Counted from the first letter of the stretch, positions 12,628 through 25,000 are shown. The stretch: DNA of 64,000 bases from Quercus robur (GCF_932294415.1 NC_065538.1:75679834-75743833), one strand, 5' to 3'. Notes: generated by a model from the sequence alone, not told the origin. Program-made: numbers and translations.

Positions 12628-14607
12628 TTAGGGCTGTGGAAGCTCTTGAACAGCCTCAGGCAGAGATGGGGGGGAAGATGCACCACTAATTTTGCTGGGA
12701 ACTGGTGTATTCCTTCGGGACTGGCGTTTTTTGGGCACAATCACGCTCTCATTCTCCCATCTGTCATCATTAATTTCATCGTCTTCACTACCTTTAAAAA
12801 CTGGATGTACATATGCATTTTGAAGATAGCCTTTCAAGTTCAGGTTTGGTTCCTTTGCCCGTTCTAAAGTATCTTTCATCATTGCTTCCTATACACACAA
12901 CATTAAATAATAATTAAAATGAAGTGAAATCCCTAAATGTGAGAGAGAGATTAATGAGGCTGAAATCAAGTGTTAGAAGCAATAAATAGAACTGAAAGTG
13001 CTGAAAATTTTCTTGACAATAATGACCAATATCACTTTTTCTTTTTTGTTGAGAGTAAATGATAGGATTAAAGAAAACCTGAAACGAGTATAGAGAATCA
13101 AGGAACAATAATGGCCAATATTACAAATAGATGATTATATATGTATGTGGGTGTGTGTATATATAAGAAAAAAGAAAAAAAGAAGAAGAAGAAGAGAAGA
13201 AGCCCGGGTTGGAACAATGTAATTTCATAGAGTAGATAATATAAGATATCACCCAAACAGACTCAAGCCCATTGCCACGTTAGTATTCTAGATAATGTAG
13301 AGTGTGGACTGATACAAAGTTCAATTTCAGCTTTGACGCATACTTCCCCTAGCTAATATAGAAACAGCCACTAAATCTCAAAGTCATCTAAAGCTAGAAC
13401 CAGGGTATGATAATATTCTTTTGAGGTTGTGATGTTAGCCTAGAGAACATGGTTATAAACAATAAACTCCTAACATGAAACATGAATTAATCAATACTAA
13501 TACAGATTGAATAACAGACTCAAAGCTTCAAGAAAGTATGTTTATGCCTCAATGCTCCCACAAAACAGTTTTATGCATTTAAAGCTTCGCACTAGATCAA
13601 GATGAGAGCCATGTTTATAATAATTTTCTTCATGATTAAGCACACTCCTGGTCAATGCTACACAAAAAATCAAAGATCTACAAATCTAGGTCATAATATA
13701 TCTAATCTACACTTAATTTGAACATTACGTCATTGATGGGAAGATGCATAAAACCTCCTTAGAAAAAATCAAGACATCACATTGTGGAATCAGATTAAAG
13801 AGAAGTTCTGGTAGCACAAACTAATGCACAACTTTTTTCACAACTCGTCCATGTGACAAGTTATGGTTGGTGGAGGGGTGATGGTGGGTCACCTTTCCAC
13901 CAACCTTAACTCGCCACATGAGCGAGTTGTAAACAAAATTGTGCACTAGTTTGTGGTACTAGAATTTTTCCAGATTAAAAGTAAAGAGGTCTCCCTCTAT
14001 GAGGGTCCACAGAGTTGATACTCTGACACATCTATTTGGGAATTAAATTATTGCTAGCTCCATTGCTTAAAACATATTCAGCTTTCAACCCAAAGTACAT
14101 TTCAATCATTTAAGTCCAATCATACTTTTAACAAAAACCAAAACATGACACTCGCCGGTCCGTATCTATCCAAGTAAATTACAAAACGTAATCCAGAGTC
14201 TTATTATATAGTTACAAGGATTACATAGACGTAACTATGATATTTTGTGGAAAGACATATGTAAATCACCATAATGAAGGCAGACAAGCCCAAGAGTTTC
14301 TGTCAGAATGCATGCAATTATTTAAAATGATAAGACAGCATCAACTTTGCAACTTGTAGGTTCAACAAACCTGTAGTGGATACTTAACAAATGCTGATTC
14401 AAGTCGGCCTTTGCAGAAGTACCAATGGAACCATATGGTTAGAACTGGAACTGCAATGAGAATTGGGGTTGACTGGGCAGCTTGTTTTGTGCTCAAGAGT
14501 CCCATTAGAAGCACTTGTGAAATTACCAGCGAAGTAATAACACGCCCATGGACATCAGGCCAAAATGCTGCAGCACTCTCATAGTCTTGGTTATAGACAT
14601 TTATGAT
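12628..14607 (-). pseudogene. OSCA/CSC1-like channel, last two exons only
   Basis: Two minus-strand exons, 14371-14607 and 12628-12888 (stop at 12628-12630), join in frame at YPLQ|EAMMKD and give 165 residues. They match the C-terminus of plant OSCA/CSC1 (DUF221, ERD4-like) proteins: INVYNQDYESAAAFWPDVHG, the last helices with LLMGLLSTKQAAQSTPILIA, then NLNLKGYLQNAYVHPVFKG and the basic KKRQSRRNTP segment of the cytosolic tail. Full-length family members have about 770 residues and form osmo- or mechanosensitive cation channels in the plasma membrane. The rest of the gene would have to lie between 14607 and the HSP70 gene at 17611, but that interval holds MATE duplicates and no OSCA exon. The piece is therefore a 5'-truncated fragment, although its frame and splice sites are intact. 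Confidence 0.75.
13806..13968. mobile_element. Foldback MITE inside the OSCA-fragment intron
   Basis: Nearly the whole 163 bp is an inverted repeat. The left arm TCTGGTAGCACAAACTAATG pairs with the right arm ending GTTTGTGGTACTAGA, and the arms meet near GGTTGGTGGA/TCCACCAACC. Pairing runs over about 68 bp per arm with scattered mismatches. It is non-coding; a transcript would form a long hairpin. Confidence 0.7.
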
Positions 14608-15063
14608 CTGCATTTTCAAAAGTAAGAAGTGTATAAGAAACGGCTAAAAACAACGTCGGTGACAGGATTTTAGCTTTAGAGGGGCCAAAGCATAAAGTAT
14701 GAACTCTTTCTTTTTTTAAAAAATAAAATAAAATTTAAGAACAAAAATGTACTAGGAACACGATGGTCAAGCCCACCTTTATTTAAGACCAAAAGAATTC
14801 CATACATTTGTTTTTATTAGTAGACGTAGCGAAAGCGAACTATAACTTCTTCTTTTTTGGTATATACTAATAAATATATATAAACCATTTATAAGAATAT
14901 AAGACCCACGCTATATTTGGCATGTTAAAAACTATAGATTCTTAACCATTATGAGAATGTTTTCCCTTTTATCTTTAACCAGATTGGTATATCTTGTGAT
15001 TTGAAGCTTAATGGGTTATTTTAGTTGATGAAATGGAGAGGGGTGAAGGGAGGGGTGGAGGTG

Positions 15064-15342
15064 GGATTTAGATCTTCAAGATTTCTTAGGGTATTCTACC
15101 AAATCGATTTCCTTAAATCTTAACCATTTCTAATGATTGAATGGTCTTAATTTTGTCATGCCAGCATTCTACTAACAATAATTTAAATTATTTTGTTTGC
15201 AATATTATTTTATTATTTTAAGAATATTGTTAGTAGAATGCTGACATGGCAGAATTTAGAGCATTAAATCATTAAAGTATGGTTAGAATTTAAGGAAAAT
15301 TATTGATAGAGTATTCTAGAAAATCTAGAAGATCTGAATCCG
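15064..15342. mobile_element. Long foldback element
   Basis: The left arm (GGATTTAGATCTTC at 15064, through CAGCATTCTACTAACAAT) is the reverse complement of the right arm (ATTGTTAGTAGAATGCTG through GAAGATCTGAATCC). The arms are about 120 bp with moderate mismatch and surround an AT-rich loop. It lies at the left edge of the MATE 3'-flank copy that starts near 15395. Confidence 0.65.
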
Positions 15343-15394
15343 TGAAAGTGTGGTGGGAGAGTAGTAAAGATTTAGATTCTCATTTTATAATCAT

Positions 15395-15727
15395 GGACTC
15401 GCAACAATCAATCATAAACTGGATTTGACCCATCATCTACCAAAGATCTCTGCTAGTTACCATTCTTGGGTTGTGGTGTGCTCTACCGGAAATGAGTGTA
15501 TATGTGGCCCATCTTTCGTTCTTTCTCAGTGAGCAGGCAAATATTTATATTTTATACCCTTTTATCCTTAGGTATTAATATGCTCAATGTGCTTTAAAAT
15601 TTATTGAACTACATACTCTCCCAACCTTTACTGCTGGTGTAGTTGAAATTGATCCTAATAATTCATCATGAGTTAAATCTATAGAATTGATGATTTTATT
15701 ACCCCAGACTTTGTCCTGAGGCTTACA
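15395..15727 (+). repeat. MATE 3'-flank copy without its exon
   Basis: The sequence matches the region just downstream of the MATE stop in copies 2-4 (blocks such as ACAATCAATCATA, GTGTGCTCTACCGG and GGCCCATCTTTCGTTCTTTC). The exon that should precede it is missing. At about 15727 it joins directly to sequence matching the last intron of copy 2 (near 6384), which is the expected junction of a tandem duplication. Confidence 0.7.
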
Positions 15728-16710
15728 ACCACAAACTCTTATTTTCAAAATAAAAATTGACCGTCTTAAATTTTTAGATGTTCCATCAACCCATCACTGT
15801 AAAGCCTTCAACCCAAAGATCAAAGACAATAATGGTATAACAAAGACCTGTCACACAATGGCTGGCCCAATAACAAGGGCTTGGTACTTGGTAGTTGGTA
15901 CTTTTTGAACCAGCAGTAAGATACAACCAATTCTTTTGGGCTGGAACCCATCTGACCTTCACTGAATTGATTAGATGATATCATAAATTGACCCTTCAGA
16001 CTCCCCAAAAATATGACATATATATTGATATATTTACTTCATCCGGGAAGGAACCAAAAAAAAAAAAAAAACAAAAGACAAACTGTTAATAATGTGTATC
16101 ACATGACACATGTGACTTCAAGCTAGTAGTATCCGGTTCAGGTGATAGCTCATTAATATTAGCATCCTTTTTGTGATGTATTATGTCTATAATTCAAAAG
16201 CACACCTCCTCTCCCACCATCTATCTAAAATAACTAGTGGTAACTAGTAAAAACAGGCATTGAGAAGTTGAAATTTTCAGGTGGAGATTGCTAAGAAACG
16301 ATTGGAAAAATGGGACGACACAAAGGAGTCTCTGCTGAAGAACTAATGAGCTTGCTGACATTGATCCACAAGTATCAAAACTTTGGGCCTGGGTTGTAGG
16401 AGATGGACTTACAACAATCAATCATAGACATGATTTGACCCACCAACTACCAAAAAATCTCTGGCTAGTTAACAAGCCTGCCCATCATACCTAGACCATA
16501 GAAGGAATTGAGTTGTGGTGTGCTTTACCGGGAATCAGCCAATAATGTGGCCCATCTTTCGTTCTTTTGGCATTAATTTGCACAGTGTGCTTTAAACTTT
16601 ATTGATCTACATATTCTCCCAGCCTTTACTGCTGGACTAGTCGAAATATCCTAATAATTAATCCATGAGTCAAATCTATAAAATTGATGATTTTATAGAT
16701 TTGTTAGGTG
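15728..16710 (+). pseudogene. MATE copy 4: partial intron, last exon, 3' flank
   Basis: From 15728 the sequence follows the last intron of copy 2 (CTCTTATTTTCAAAATAAAA onwards), reaches the acceptor TTTTCAG and the 66-nt last exon at 16281-16346 (tail VEIAKKRLEKWDDTKE, one Pro-to-Ser change, TAA), and continues into the shared 3' flank. The two membrane exons are absent. It is more similar to copy 2 than to copy 1, so it probably came from copy 2 or its precursor. Confidence 0.75.
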
Positions 16711-17610
16711 ACATACTGACATGCACGCTTGTAGTGCAAATGAGCAAATTCTATCATGCTGATTTGATCCGATAATTATACCTGACAGTGTTAATTTGCA
16801 CATGAACATCCAACGATTGCAAACTCTCTAGTGGGCGAAAAAACAGGACGGGACCTAGTATTACAAACATATCTAGTGCATTTGTCCTCTGAATTGTACC
16901 ATTGATGTTTTTTTTTTTCTTTTCTTTTTATTCAAGTTACAAGTAGAGGAGAGGGAATTTGAACATTGGTTGTCCTTGTGGTAGATACCAAACAATGCTA
17001 CTGAGTACCATGGATCTTTCTTAGTAGATTCTTAAATTCAATAATAACAGTTTCTCACAATGAAAAAACATGAAACAAGCCAAGATAGCAAAATGAAGCT
17101 AAGTGAACCAAAAAGACTAGTATGAGATGAGACCATTGTTGTTGGACCAGATATGCATATAAAAAAATATAATTAAAAAAAAAAAAAAAAAAAAAAAAGG
17201 ATTGTACCCAGCACAAAGTGTTGTAGGACCATACATGCATGAATTCAAATATTAATCAATTATGCAGTTTATTAGTCAATGGATTTTTAGAATGGGTTAG
17301 TAAAGAGGTCGAATGAGGTGGGGACGAGTATCTGGATCTAAATTCAGTAAATCATGAATTCTTTTATTACAAAACAGGGGCCTTGGCCAACAAAATCTAT
17401 ATTGTTTACATTTACAAATTAAAGCACTCCACAATTTCCTTTTTTATCCTACACATTGAATTAGTAAATCGTAACGAATAATCTAAAAACAAGAAGCAAA
17501 AAGTTATATCCACGAGAACAAACAAAACCAGTGCTCACCTTCTGAGAATGTTTCAGCTGCTACTAGAAGTGCAAGATTTTACATCTGTAAACATGCATAG
17601 AGATTCCGCA
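16711..17610. other. Spacer between MATE copy 4 and HSP70 gene
   Basis: The region holds a SINE-like element (16906-17012), an A-run of about 22 bases near 17177 and the probable 3' UTR of the HSP70 gene. No coding sequence is supported. Confidence 0.45.
16906..17012 (-). mobile_element. tRNA-derived SINE-like element
   Basis: On the minus strand a box A-like stretch (TGGTACTCAGTAGC, near 16998-17010) precedes a box B-like GTTCAAATTCC (16954-16964), and the unit ends in an A-rich tail. This is the order of an RNA polymerase III promoter in SINEs. Box B has one extra base relative to the consensus. No target duplication was established. Confidence 0.45.
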
Positions 17611-20600
17611 TCAATCTACTTGCATGCGAATGCTATCTGGTTTGTCTCTTTGGTCTGAGTCATCTTCATCCTCAAAACTGGGGGGAGAAGCATTGGATCT
17701 CATTATGTGTTTGCATGTCCTGAACAACAAATCCGTGGAGGCATCAGGTTTAATTTTAAAGGTGGAGAAAGCCAAAAGAAAAAGATGTAATGGAAAGAGC
17801 AACAAGATGAAAGATAACAAACAAACTCAAAATGTCAATGAAAAGAGAAAAGATTAAAAGAATAAACAAGTTCCATAAAAATTTCTATTAAAATTAAAGT
17901 TGTATAAAGGCAGATGTTTGCAGGATAGGATCTTCACGTGACCAAATCTACTAGCAGCTAATTAAAAATATATTAAATAATAAACTTCTTTGAAGGATTT
18001 GGTGTGGGATTATAACTGAAATTCAGTATGAACAGCAGTCAGCAATTTAAACTCTATATGTGGACTCCCATCTCTCAGATTTTTTAAATCAGTACTTTGT
18101 GAAGTGAAGATACTGAAGTATGAGAACAGTACATGTCAAAGGCCTCTGACTTTCTCTTGATTTCATTTGACCATAATATTGGATCAGCATTTTTAGGCAA
18201 AGAATTCTGATGTTGGAGTTTCTCTTGCAACCATTGTTCTGCTTTATTGCATTCATCAATGACCTGCAAAATAAAATAATCAAATAGTGAACTATGAAGC
18301 TAGTCACAAAGACTGTTTCACCACCAACGAAGTAATGGACAAGGATCATACCACATCTCTCTCACTGACAGGATGTGATACTACAACCATCCGATAATTT
18401 GTGATGCAATCTAATAGATCCTTACTAGCTCGGGCTCGTGCCTCTTCCTCTTTATATCGGTTTTCAATGGGATCAACCAGCTGTTACAACCCAAAAATAT
18501 CATTTAAGGGGAAAAATATTCATAAAAATTGTAGAAAAATTATAAATTATTTATCACCTTTTTAAGATACTCCAGCTTTTCAGTATAAGCATCTACAGAT
18601 TCATCAAATCCATCCTCATAAAGCCACTCTTCTGTCTGTTGAAGATTATAGGATATCCCTTCCCTCTCCAACTTGGTGGAAAAGCCACAGTATGTATGTA
18701 ATATCTATTCACATAATTGTGTTATTCTAACATCTGGAACAATCAAGTCTAATAAAACAGTCCAAATACCTAAATTCAATTCAGTTATAATTTAAGATTC
18801 ACATATGAAAATTTAGATATGGGCCAAGACAATGCTGGACTTGACATGAAAAAAATTTACCAGGACATCATGACAGAATGACAGGATACAGATATGGGGA
18901 CCCTGTTCAAGTCACATCCACTTAGTTGAAACTTCTTAAGGTCACCAATGATTCAAATTCAGAGATTCAATCATCAGTCAAATATACGAGGAAAATTCAT
19001 ACGTAAATTTTCATTTCAAATCCTGTCAAATACATATTTTTGAAAAATTCATAAATAAACATTGAGCTAGAATTTTCATGAACAAAGATTGCAAGTTTTT
19101 GGTCTTAGTTTCCATCAAAATCATAGGGGAAAATAAATTTCAAATACAGCCATTAAAGAGCATTAACAAATGTTTCAGGTGAAAAAGGGAAATAAGAAAA
19201 GGCATATTTTTACATGGGGGAAAGTTGTCAGTTTCATACTTCAAATGTGATTAAGACTTGACATAAGTAAGGCTCAAAGGAACAGGCCCAGAGAGAAAAA
19301 TAAAAAATAAAAAATAAAAAAAATAAAAACCACACACACACACTGCCTACAAGGAAAGTCTAAAGGTGCACACCACATTGACCTTTTGATACGCTCTTTT
19401 TTTTATACAAGTACTTTTTTATAAACTCATTACATCAAGGAATTGAATAAAGTATGCCATATGAGAACATCAGTTCTGTTCCTATACACAACTACAACAA
19501 GTTTATAGCATATTCTACAAAGGCTTTGCTAAGGTGAAATAGGTATGATTCAAATTTTTCAGCAGCAGGCTCCCCTAGCCTGAGAAGAGGGCTTTAGATT
19601 AGGGATTATAACTCAACCATTCATTCTGAATTTTGATGTTATACCTTATCACGCATCTCATAGACATAAGACTCTAATGCATTTTTCATTTCTTTTGCAT
19701 GCTCCATCTTTAAGTCTTGTTGCACCAGCTGATGTTCTATCTTTTCAGCTTCTGAGAGATCTGCTTTTGCTATTCCACCAAAGACACTCTCACTAACAGG
19801 AATATCCAGCCTTTTGACAAACTTGCTTTTTCTTAGTCCATCACCCTTCACAAGGAAATTCAATTTCTAAACTTCCAACTTATCACACATAAATACAGAA
19901 GAATGTCATTGGTTCAATACTATATGGCATATACATGACTATCTGGCCTGCTATATAAGATAAAGGTTTTTGAAGGTGAGGAGAACTGCTAATGAAAGCA
20001 AGCATACTTTTTAATTTTCCAGAGAATGTTGGAATGCAGTTAATTAATAATGCAAATGCATCTAGAACTAAGAAATGCATACATAAATGGTTATCCAACT
20101 GAACTACTTACAGAAGATACGGATGAAGGTTTCATCCGTTTAAGATTACTATCTTCAGCACTATTTGGGACAGCAGAAGACCCATGATCGGCTTCAGCCT
20201 CCATCTTTGTTGAAGTCAAATGATCATCACTCTTTGCAAGGGAATCATCATCTACATTATCTTCTAATAGCTGATTCAGTAGAAAACACTTAAAAGAAAT
20301 TAGAAAAATCTTACACAAAAGTCTCAGGCTCAATATGTTCAGCATACCAATTGATAGAATTGTACACTTACTGAGGCTGATACTACAGTAACAATTCCAT
20401 GAATGTTTAGCTGCACTCTAACTTTAACTTTTGTTGCTTCCATGTTAGAAACTTCGAATGGGCCAATCTAGAGAAATGGAAAATCATAAATCAAGCCTAA
20501 ATAAACCAATGAACAAAACTAAATAGTCAAACAGCTTGGAGATTGGGAAATCTAGGGTTCAATATCCCCTATGCTGAAGAAAGGGGCCCAAAAGACATTG

Positions 20601-23600
20601 GTTATATACAAAAGAGACTGAAATATAAGTACCTTGCTTAAATAATAAAAATAAATAAAAAAATAAAAAATTAAGCAAGAAAGGAAGAAAGAATAATTAC
20701 ATATTTAGAAACAAAAACAAATTTGACCCATCTGTCACCCCATCCTCAATTTTGGAAAAAATCATGCAATATAGATTACATTAAGACCCACTCCTACCCC
20801 CAAATAGGCCATTGCTAAGTTGTAACAGGGATTAAATTAAATAAGATTGTAAGTTTCAGGATTCATGCTAATAACCTACCCAATGCATCCTGCTCTTCCA
20901 TTCTTAGGAATACTATGTAAAATGCGAGTAACAAAATATCTAATAAGTTTTTGTCACTGATTAATGCAAAGTTTATAATGTTGAAACATTCTTACCAAGG
21001 CTTACTATAGGGAAAGGGTGAAAACAGACAGAAGGAAAAATAGATAAAGATCACCCTGAGAAGTGTTCTACTTCTACATTACACAATGTTTGGATTAGGC
21101 AAGAGGAGAGGAGTATAGAGAGGAATGGAGGTGGGGATTTAATTCTTCCTTGCTTGGGTGTTTTTTAAAAGGGGAGGAGAAAGGATTTGAGAGGGTTTGG
21201 AGGGATTTTTTTTTTTTTTTTAATTTCTTCCAATTTGGGGGAATTTGGAGGGGAAGGCATTCAAATTCATTGAATTTTTGTGTACTTCCTATTTTTCCCA
21301 TAATATTTTTTATGTATAGAGCTTAATAAATCAAGGATATAATTGCCAATTTCTTTATACATTATCATTTACTCTCCATCCAGCCCTACAGCCATACAAA
21401 GGGAGGGGCATCTACTCCCCTTTCTACTCCTCTCCTCTCTTCTACCTCCCCCGTCTTATCCTATCCTCCTCTCCCTCCCAACTTCCAAACATAGTGTTAC
21501 AATTGCCAAGCACCCAAAAGGTGATTATGTCTAGTGGTCCAATTTTTAAATTTCAACCACAAACATTGAAATTCACACTCACTAAAGAAGTTGAAATTAT
21601 GTGAGTTTGTATATTGCCTAAACCACTTGCATGCATGATTTAGATTTAATATAATTTTGACATGTCTCAAAATTTACATACACAATGAAAAAATCATGTT
21701 CAAGAGGAAGTTGTACCATAAAACTACTGATTTTAGGTGATACACCAGAAGGCAATTCATTTAGATCAGCATAATAAGCTTCCATCGGGAACGTATCAGT
21801 TCTATGCAAACAAAAAATCTTAACACTTGGAAATGGCCGGTGTTTCTGCAAAAGAGCACTATTCGACAAAGTGCAAATTGGACCTTCTTTTGTTGAGAAT
21901 CCTATGGAGAAAGGAAATGCATCTTGAACCTGCAAATAGTAAATATTTTTAACATCATAATCTTAAATAGGAACAAAACTTACATAAACATAAAAGTGCA
22001 GGCATCTCTACTTATATTCTGGTGTAAAAAAATTGCAGGCATCTCTACTTATATTCTGGTGTAAAAGTGCAAGTATCTCTACATATATTCTGGTCGTGTG
22101 CACATATTTGTGCCTAAAGAAAAGCAAATTGAAGACAACTTAAAACTTATGATGATCCATGTTTGTTTCAAATATAACTCATTTTTACCATGGTTATTAA
22201 TGAAATCAAATAGCAAAAAAAGAAGATACAGAGGATGCCACTGCATAGTTCTGTATCCATATCTCCACTCCCAGGACCCCACTTTGGTAGGCCAACACTT
22301 GGTAATGATCTTTAAAAAAGCTCATGCCCTCTCTCATTAAAGTTATAAATAAATAAATAAAATAGAAATATAAAATACAAAAAGATTGTCCCTGAGGGGC
22401 TATAGGACAATCTTCCAAGAAAAACATATTAATAAAGGGTAAACATTACACTATTAAGCAACGTGGACACGGGTACGTGTACGACACAGCGACACAACAT
22501 TTTTTGAAAAAATAGGACATGGGTACGGTGGGACACATCTATTAAATCATTGTTAAATATTTTTTTTTCTATATATTTTCAAGCATTTATTTTTCATATA
22601 ATATTAAACATATATCAATTTAAAAGCAAAATGGATAATAAAGTGAATTCATGACTAATAAAGGATGTTTAGAAATTAGAATAAAAACCAAATATAAGAA
22701 TATTTATTACTTTTCAAATGCACTGTTACTACTAGAGCATGAATGCTCTCTTTGTTTTGTGAAATGGTATTCGATTCCTCTTGTTCTCATGTCCCGCATT
22801 TTTATTTTTATTTTTAAAAAGGACACGGCTGGGACATGCATGGAGATGTGTCCCAGGCGTGTCACGTGTCCATGCTTCATAGACATTACAAGTACATTAT
22901 AGCCAACAACTACTGCATAGCAGTTCTAATTTTGAAGTACTATCTTTTCAATATTAACTAGGAATGACACCCTTGGAAAATAAACAAAGAATACAAGGGG
23001 ACAAACATCTGATAACATAATTGATATAAAAATCAAGTAATGAATAATAGTAGAAATCATTTTATCTTCATAGAAACACTGGAAACTTTGCATTTGTGGA
23101 TAGATAAAGACAAACCTCATATTCTCTGACCCGGTATATTGGGCTAAGCATTGCACACTGAAGAGCACAACCACGAGCCACACACTCACTTGCATTGATT
23201 GTCCGGCTTGGTTCTCTGTTAAATAGAGAAGTTAAAATCCTAGTAATAGCTGGTATCCGAGACCCTGAGCCTACAAGCTCCACTGAGTGGATCTTCTCTA
23301 CAGTCAAACCAGAGTCAAGCAAAGCCGTATGACAAGGAACACTGATTCTCTCCAACAAGTTTGATGACAATTTCTCAAATTCGTCCCTTTTAATAAAACC
23401 TTTAACATCCTTCTCATCCATCAAGCACTCTATATTTAGTGGCGCTTCTGCATTCGCACTCAGAACCTTCTTTAGTTTCTCACAAGACGCCCTCAACCTA
23501 ATAGACGCTTTGGCATTTGCATAGACATCAATATCATACTGCTCCTTGAACTGTGCTGCAAAATATATGAACAGAACCTCATCAAAGTCTCTCCCTCCCA

Positions 23601-24285
23601 GGTTCCTGTCAAAAGCATGGGAAATTATTTTCATTTGTCCACTCTCAAACGATGCTACACAAACTTGTGTGTCGCAATGACCAATGTCGACAAACACAAC
23701 ATAAGTTGGGCCTGCAACAGAGAAATCATTCTTGTAAATACCATAGCCAAGTGCTGTAGCAGTACAGTCATGCATCAATCTCAGCGGCCTCAGTCCAGCA
23801 ATTGTTGCCGCATCCAAATAAGCACGCCTCTGCAAATCCGTGAAGTAAGAAGGAATCCCAATCACACAATCCGAAACATTCAATTCAAGATCCTTCTCAG
23901 CTATTTGCTTCAAATGAGAAAACAGCATCCCCAGAATCTGAACCGGAGAGAATGTACGCATCTCACCCAAATATTCTAAACGAATTAAAACACCACCATC
24001 CTGACCTTCCAAACATTCAAAAGGGAACAACCTAAGGTCATTCTCAATATCTGGCTCCCTAAATGTCCTACCAATCAACCTCTTCACTTGAGATATCGTG
24101 GACCTAGGATTCATTGTCGCACTAGCAGCCCCAACGGAGCCCATGAACCGCTGCTTCTCGCCAAACGACACCACAGCCGGTGTTTCCCTCTTCGACTCGT
24201 CATTCAGCAAAACATCAATCCCGCGTTGCTTCGCAACCCCAATTACACAGTTCTCATTTCCAATATCAAATCCCACCACACTCAT
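17611..24285 (-). CDS. HSP70-16: HSP70-16-type (Hsp110/SSE-like) chaperone, nine exons
   Basis: Exons from 5' to 3': 23116-24285, 21717-21929, 20372-20467, 20112-20270, 19645-19845, 18558-18704, 18352-18480, 18133-18263, 17611-17719. They total 2355 nt, 784 residues; the Arabidopsis protein is near 763. Exon 1 holds the ATPase domain (residues 1-390) starting MSVVGFDIGNENCVIGVA, with DIGHCDTQVCVASF and the VELVGSGSRIPAI motif; GNENC is the Hsp110-type form. Residues 391-493 are the beta substrate domain, 494-546 a low-complexity acidic loop, and the rest the helical domain with ALESYVYEMRDK and TEEWLYEDG. The tail ends MQVD. Such proteins are atypical cytosolic or nuclear Hsp70s that act as nucleotide-exchange partners and holdases. 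Start ATG 24283-24285 is the first codon of the conserved N-terminus. Exon 5 uses a weak GAAG acceptor, so that edge is least certain. Introns 1 and 2 hold transposons. Confidence 0.93.
21082..21496. mobile_element. Tourist-like MITE in HSP70-16 intron 2
   Basis: The 415-bp unit starts CACAATGTTTGGA and ends TCCAAACATAGTG, with TTA on both sides (21079-21081 and 21497-21499). TTA duplication and a TGTTTGG-type end fit PIF/Harbinger (Tourist) MITEs. The arms are strongly strand-biased: purine-rich on the left, pyrimidine-rich on the right. It lies between HSP70-16 exons 2 and 3. Confidence 0.75.
21998..22099. repeat. Three tandem copies of a ~35-bp unit in HSP70-16 intron 1
   Basis: Units begin at 21998, 22035 and 22069 with GCAGGCATCTCTAC or GCAAGTATCTCTAC and continue TATATTCTGGT. 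Copies 1 and 2 are nearly identical; copy 3 is diverged. Confidence 0.8.
22456..22878. mobile_element. Inverted-repeat element in HSP70-16 intron 1
   Basis: The left end AAGCAACGTGGACACGGGTA is matched in inverted order by CACGTGTCCATGCTT at the right. GTGTCC/GGACAC words recur near both ends. No clear target duplication was found, so the boundaries are approximate. It is non-coding. Confidence 0.5.
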
Positions 24286-25000
24286 TTTTTTTTTCGACTA
24301 ATACAAAACCCTAAACCTCACAAAACCTTTCTTTTGATCACTATAATTGAAGGATTGGCCTCAACAGCACCACATTGTATCCATCATATCCAAATTGAAT
24401 TCAACAAAATTCAGTAAAACCTACCACAAAATCATCAAATTCACCAAGCTCAAATTCATGAATAATTAAACTAAACTCAATCAACTAAAACTAACAGTAA
24501 AATTTATCAATTATAAACTAATAATCAGCTACGGAGAATTTCATATAAGCCTAAAAAAATCACACTCAAAAGCAGCTCAATATTCAAACTGCAAGCAACA
24601 TTTCCGTTTGGTTGCTGAGAAACCCTAGGAAAAACCACAAGAAATCATAATTTAGAGTTCAAAAGTTCAATTAGCTTTTTTTATTTATTTATTTATTATT
24701 ATCTTCCGACGCTTTCTCGGCAACCAAACAGAGTTTTGAGAAAAATGAAAAATCGAATATGTACCTAAAAGACTCCGAGAATGTAAAGCGTGAATGTTTG
24801 GATTGTAAATCAAAAAATCGAATTCAACAGCAAGATCACGATCGAAGATCTCTGCAAAAAAATAAACGAAACCAAACAAAGAACAGAAAAAATGGGTTTT
24901 CCCGATTGGTGAGGCAAAAAAAAACAAAAAAAGTGGGAAAGACTTGTTTGCGGCTTTTGATAAAGTGAGGTGAAACAAACAGAGTCTTAACAAACACACA
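24286..25000 (-). promoter_or_regulatory. Probable HSP70-16 leader with 5'-UTR intron
   Basis: On the minus strand a TTAG acceptor lies just upstream of the start codon (near 24297-24300), and a plausible donor AG|GTACAT is near 24764. Together they suggest a first exon around 24765-25000 and a 460-bp leader intron. A telo-box-like AAACCCTAA (read on the plus strand, near 24306-24314) is present, a motif common near the starts of housekeeping plant genes. Transcript data are needed to place the 5' end. Confidence 0.4.

Noticed and set aside
6815..16421. Near-identical minus-strand ORFs of about 61-66 aa at 6815-7000, 9218-9403 and 16221-16421
   Set aside because: They lie antisense across the MATE last exon and its 3' flank in copies 2, 3 and 4. 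Their similarity comes from the segmental duplication, not from selection on a peptide.
23617..23979. 120-aa plus-strand ORF inside the HSP70-16 first exon
   Set aside because: It is antisense to the conserved ATPase domain and has no domain of its own; the HSP70 frame explains the sequence.
24685..24999. 104-aa minus-strand ORF upstream of HSP70-16
   Set aside because: It overlaps the likely leader exon and leader intron, is Phe/Leu-rich from AT-rich DNA and has no domain.
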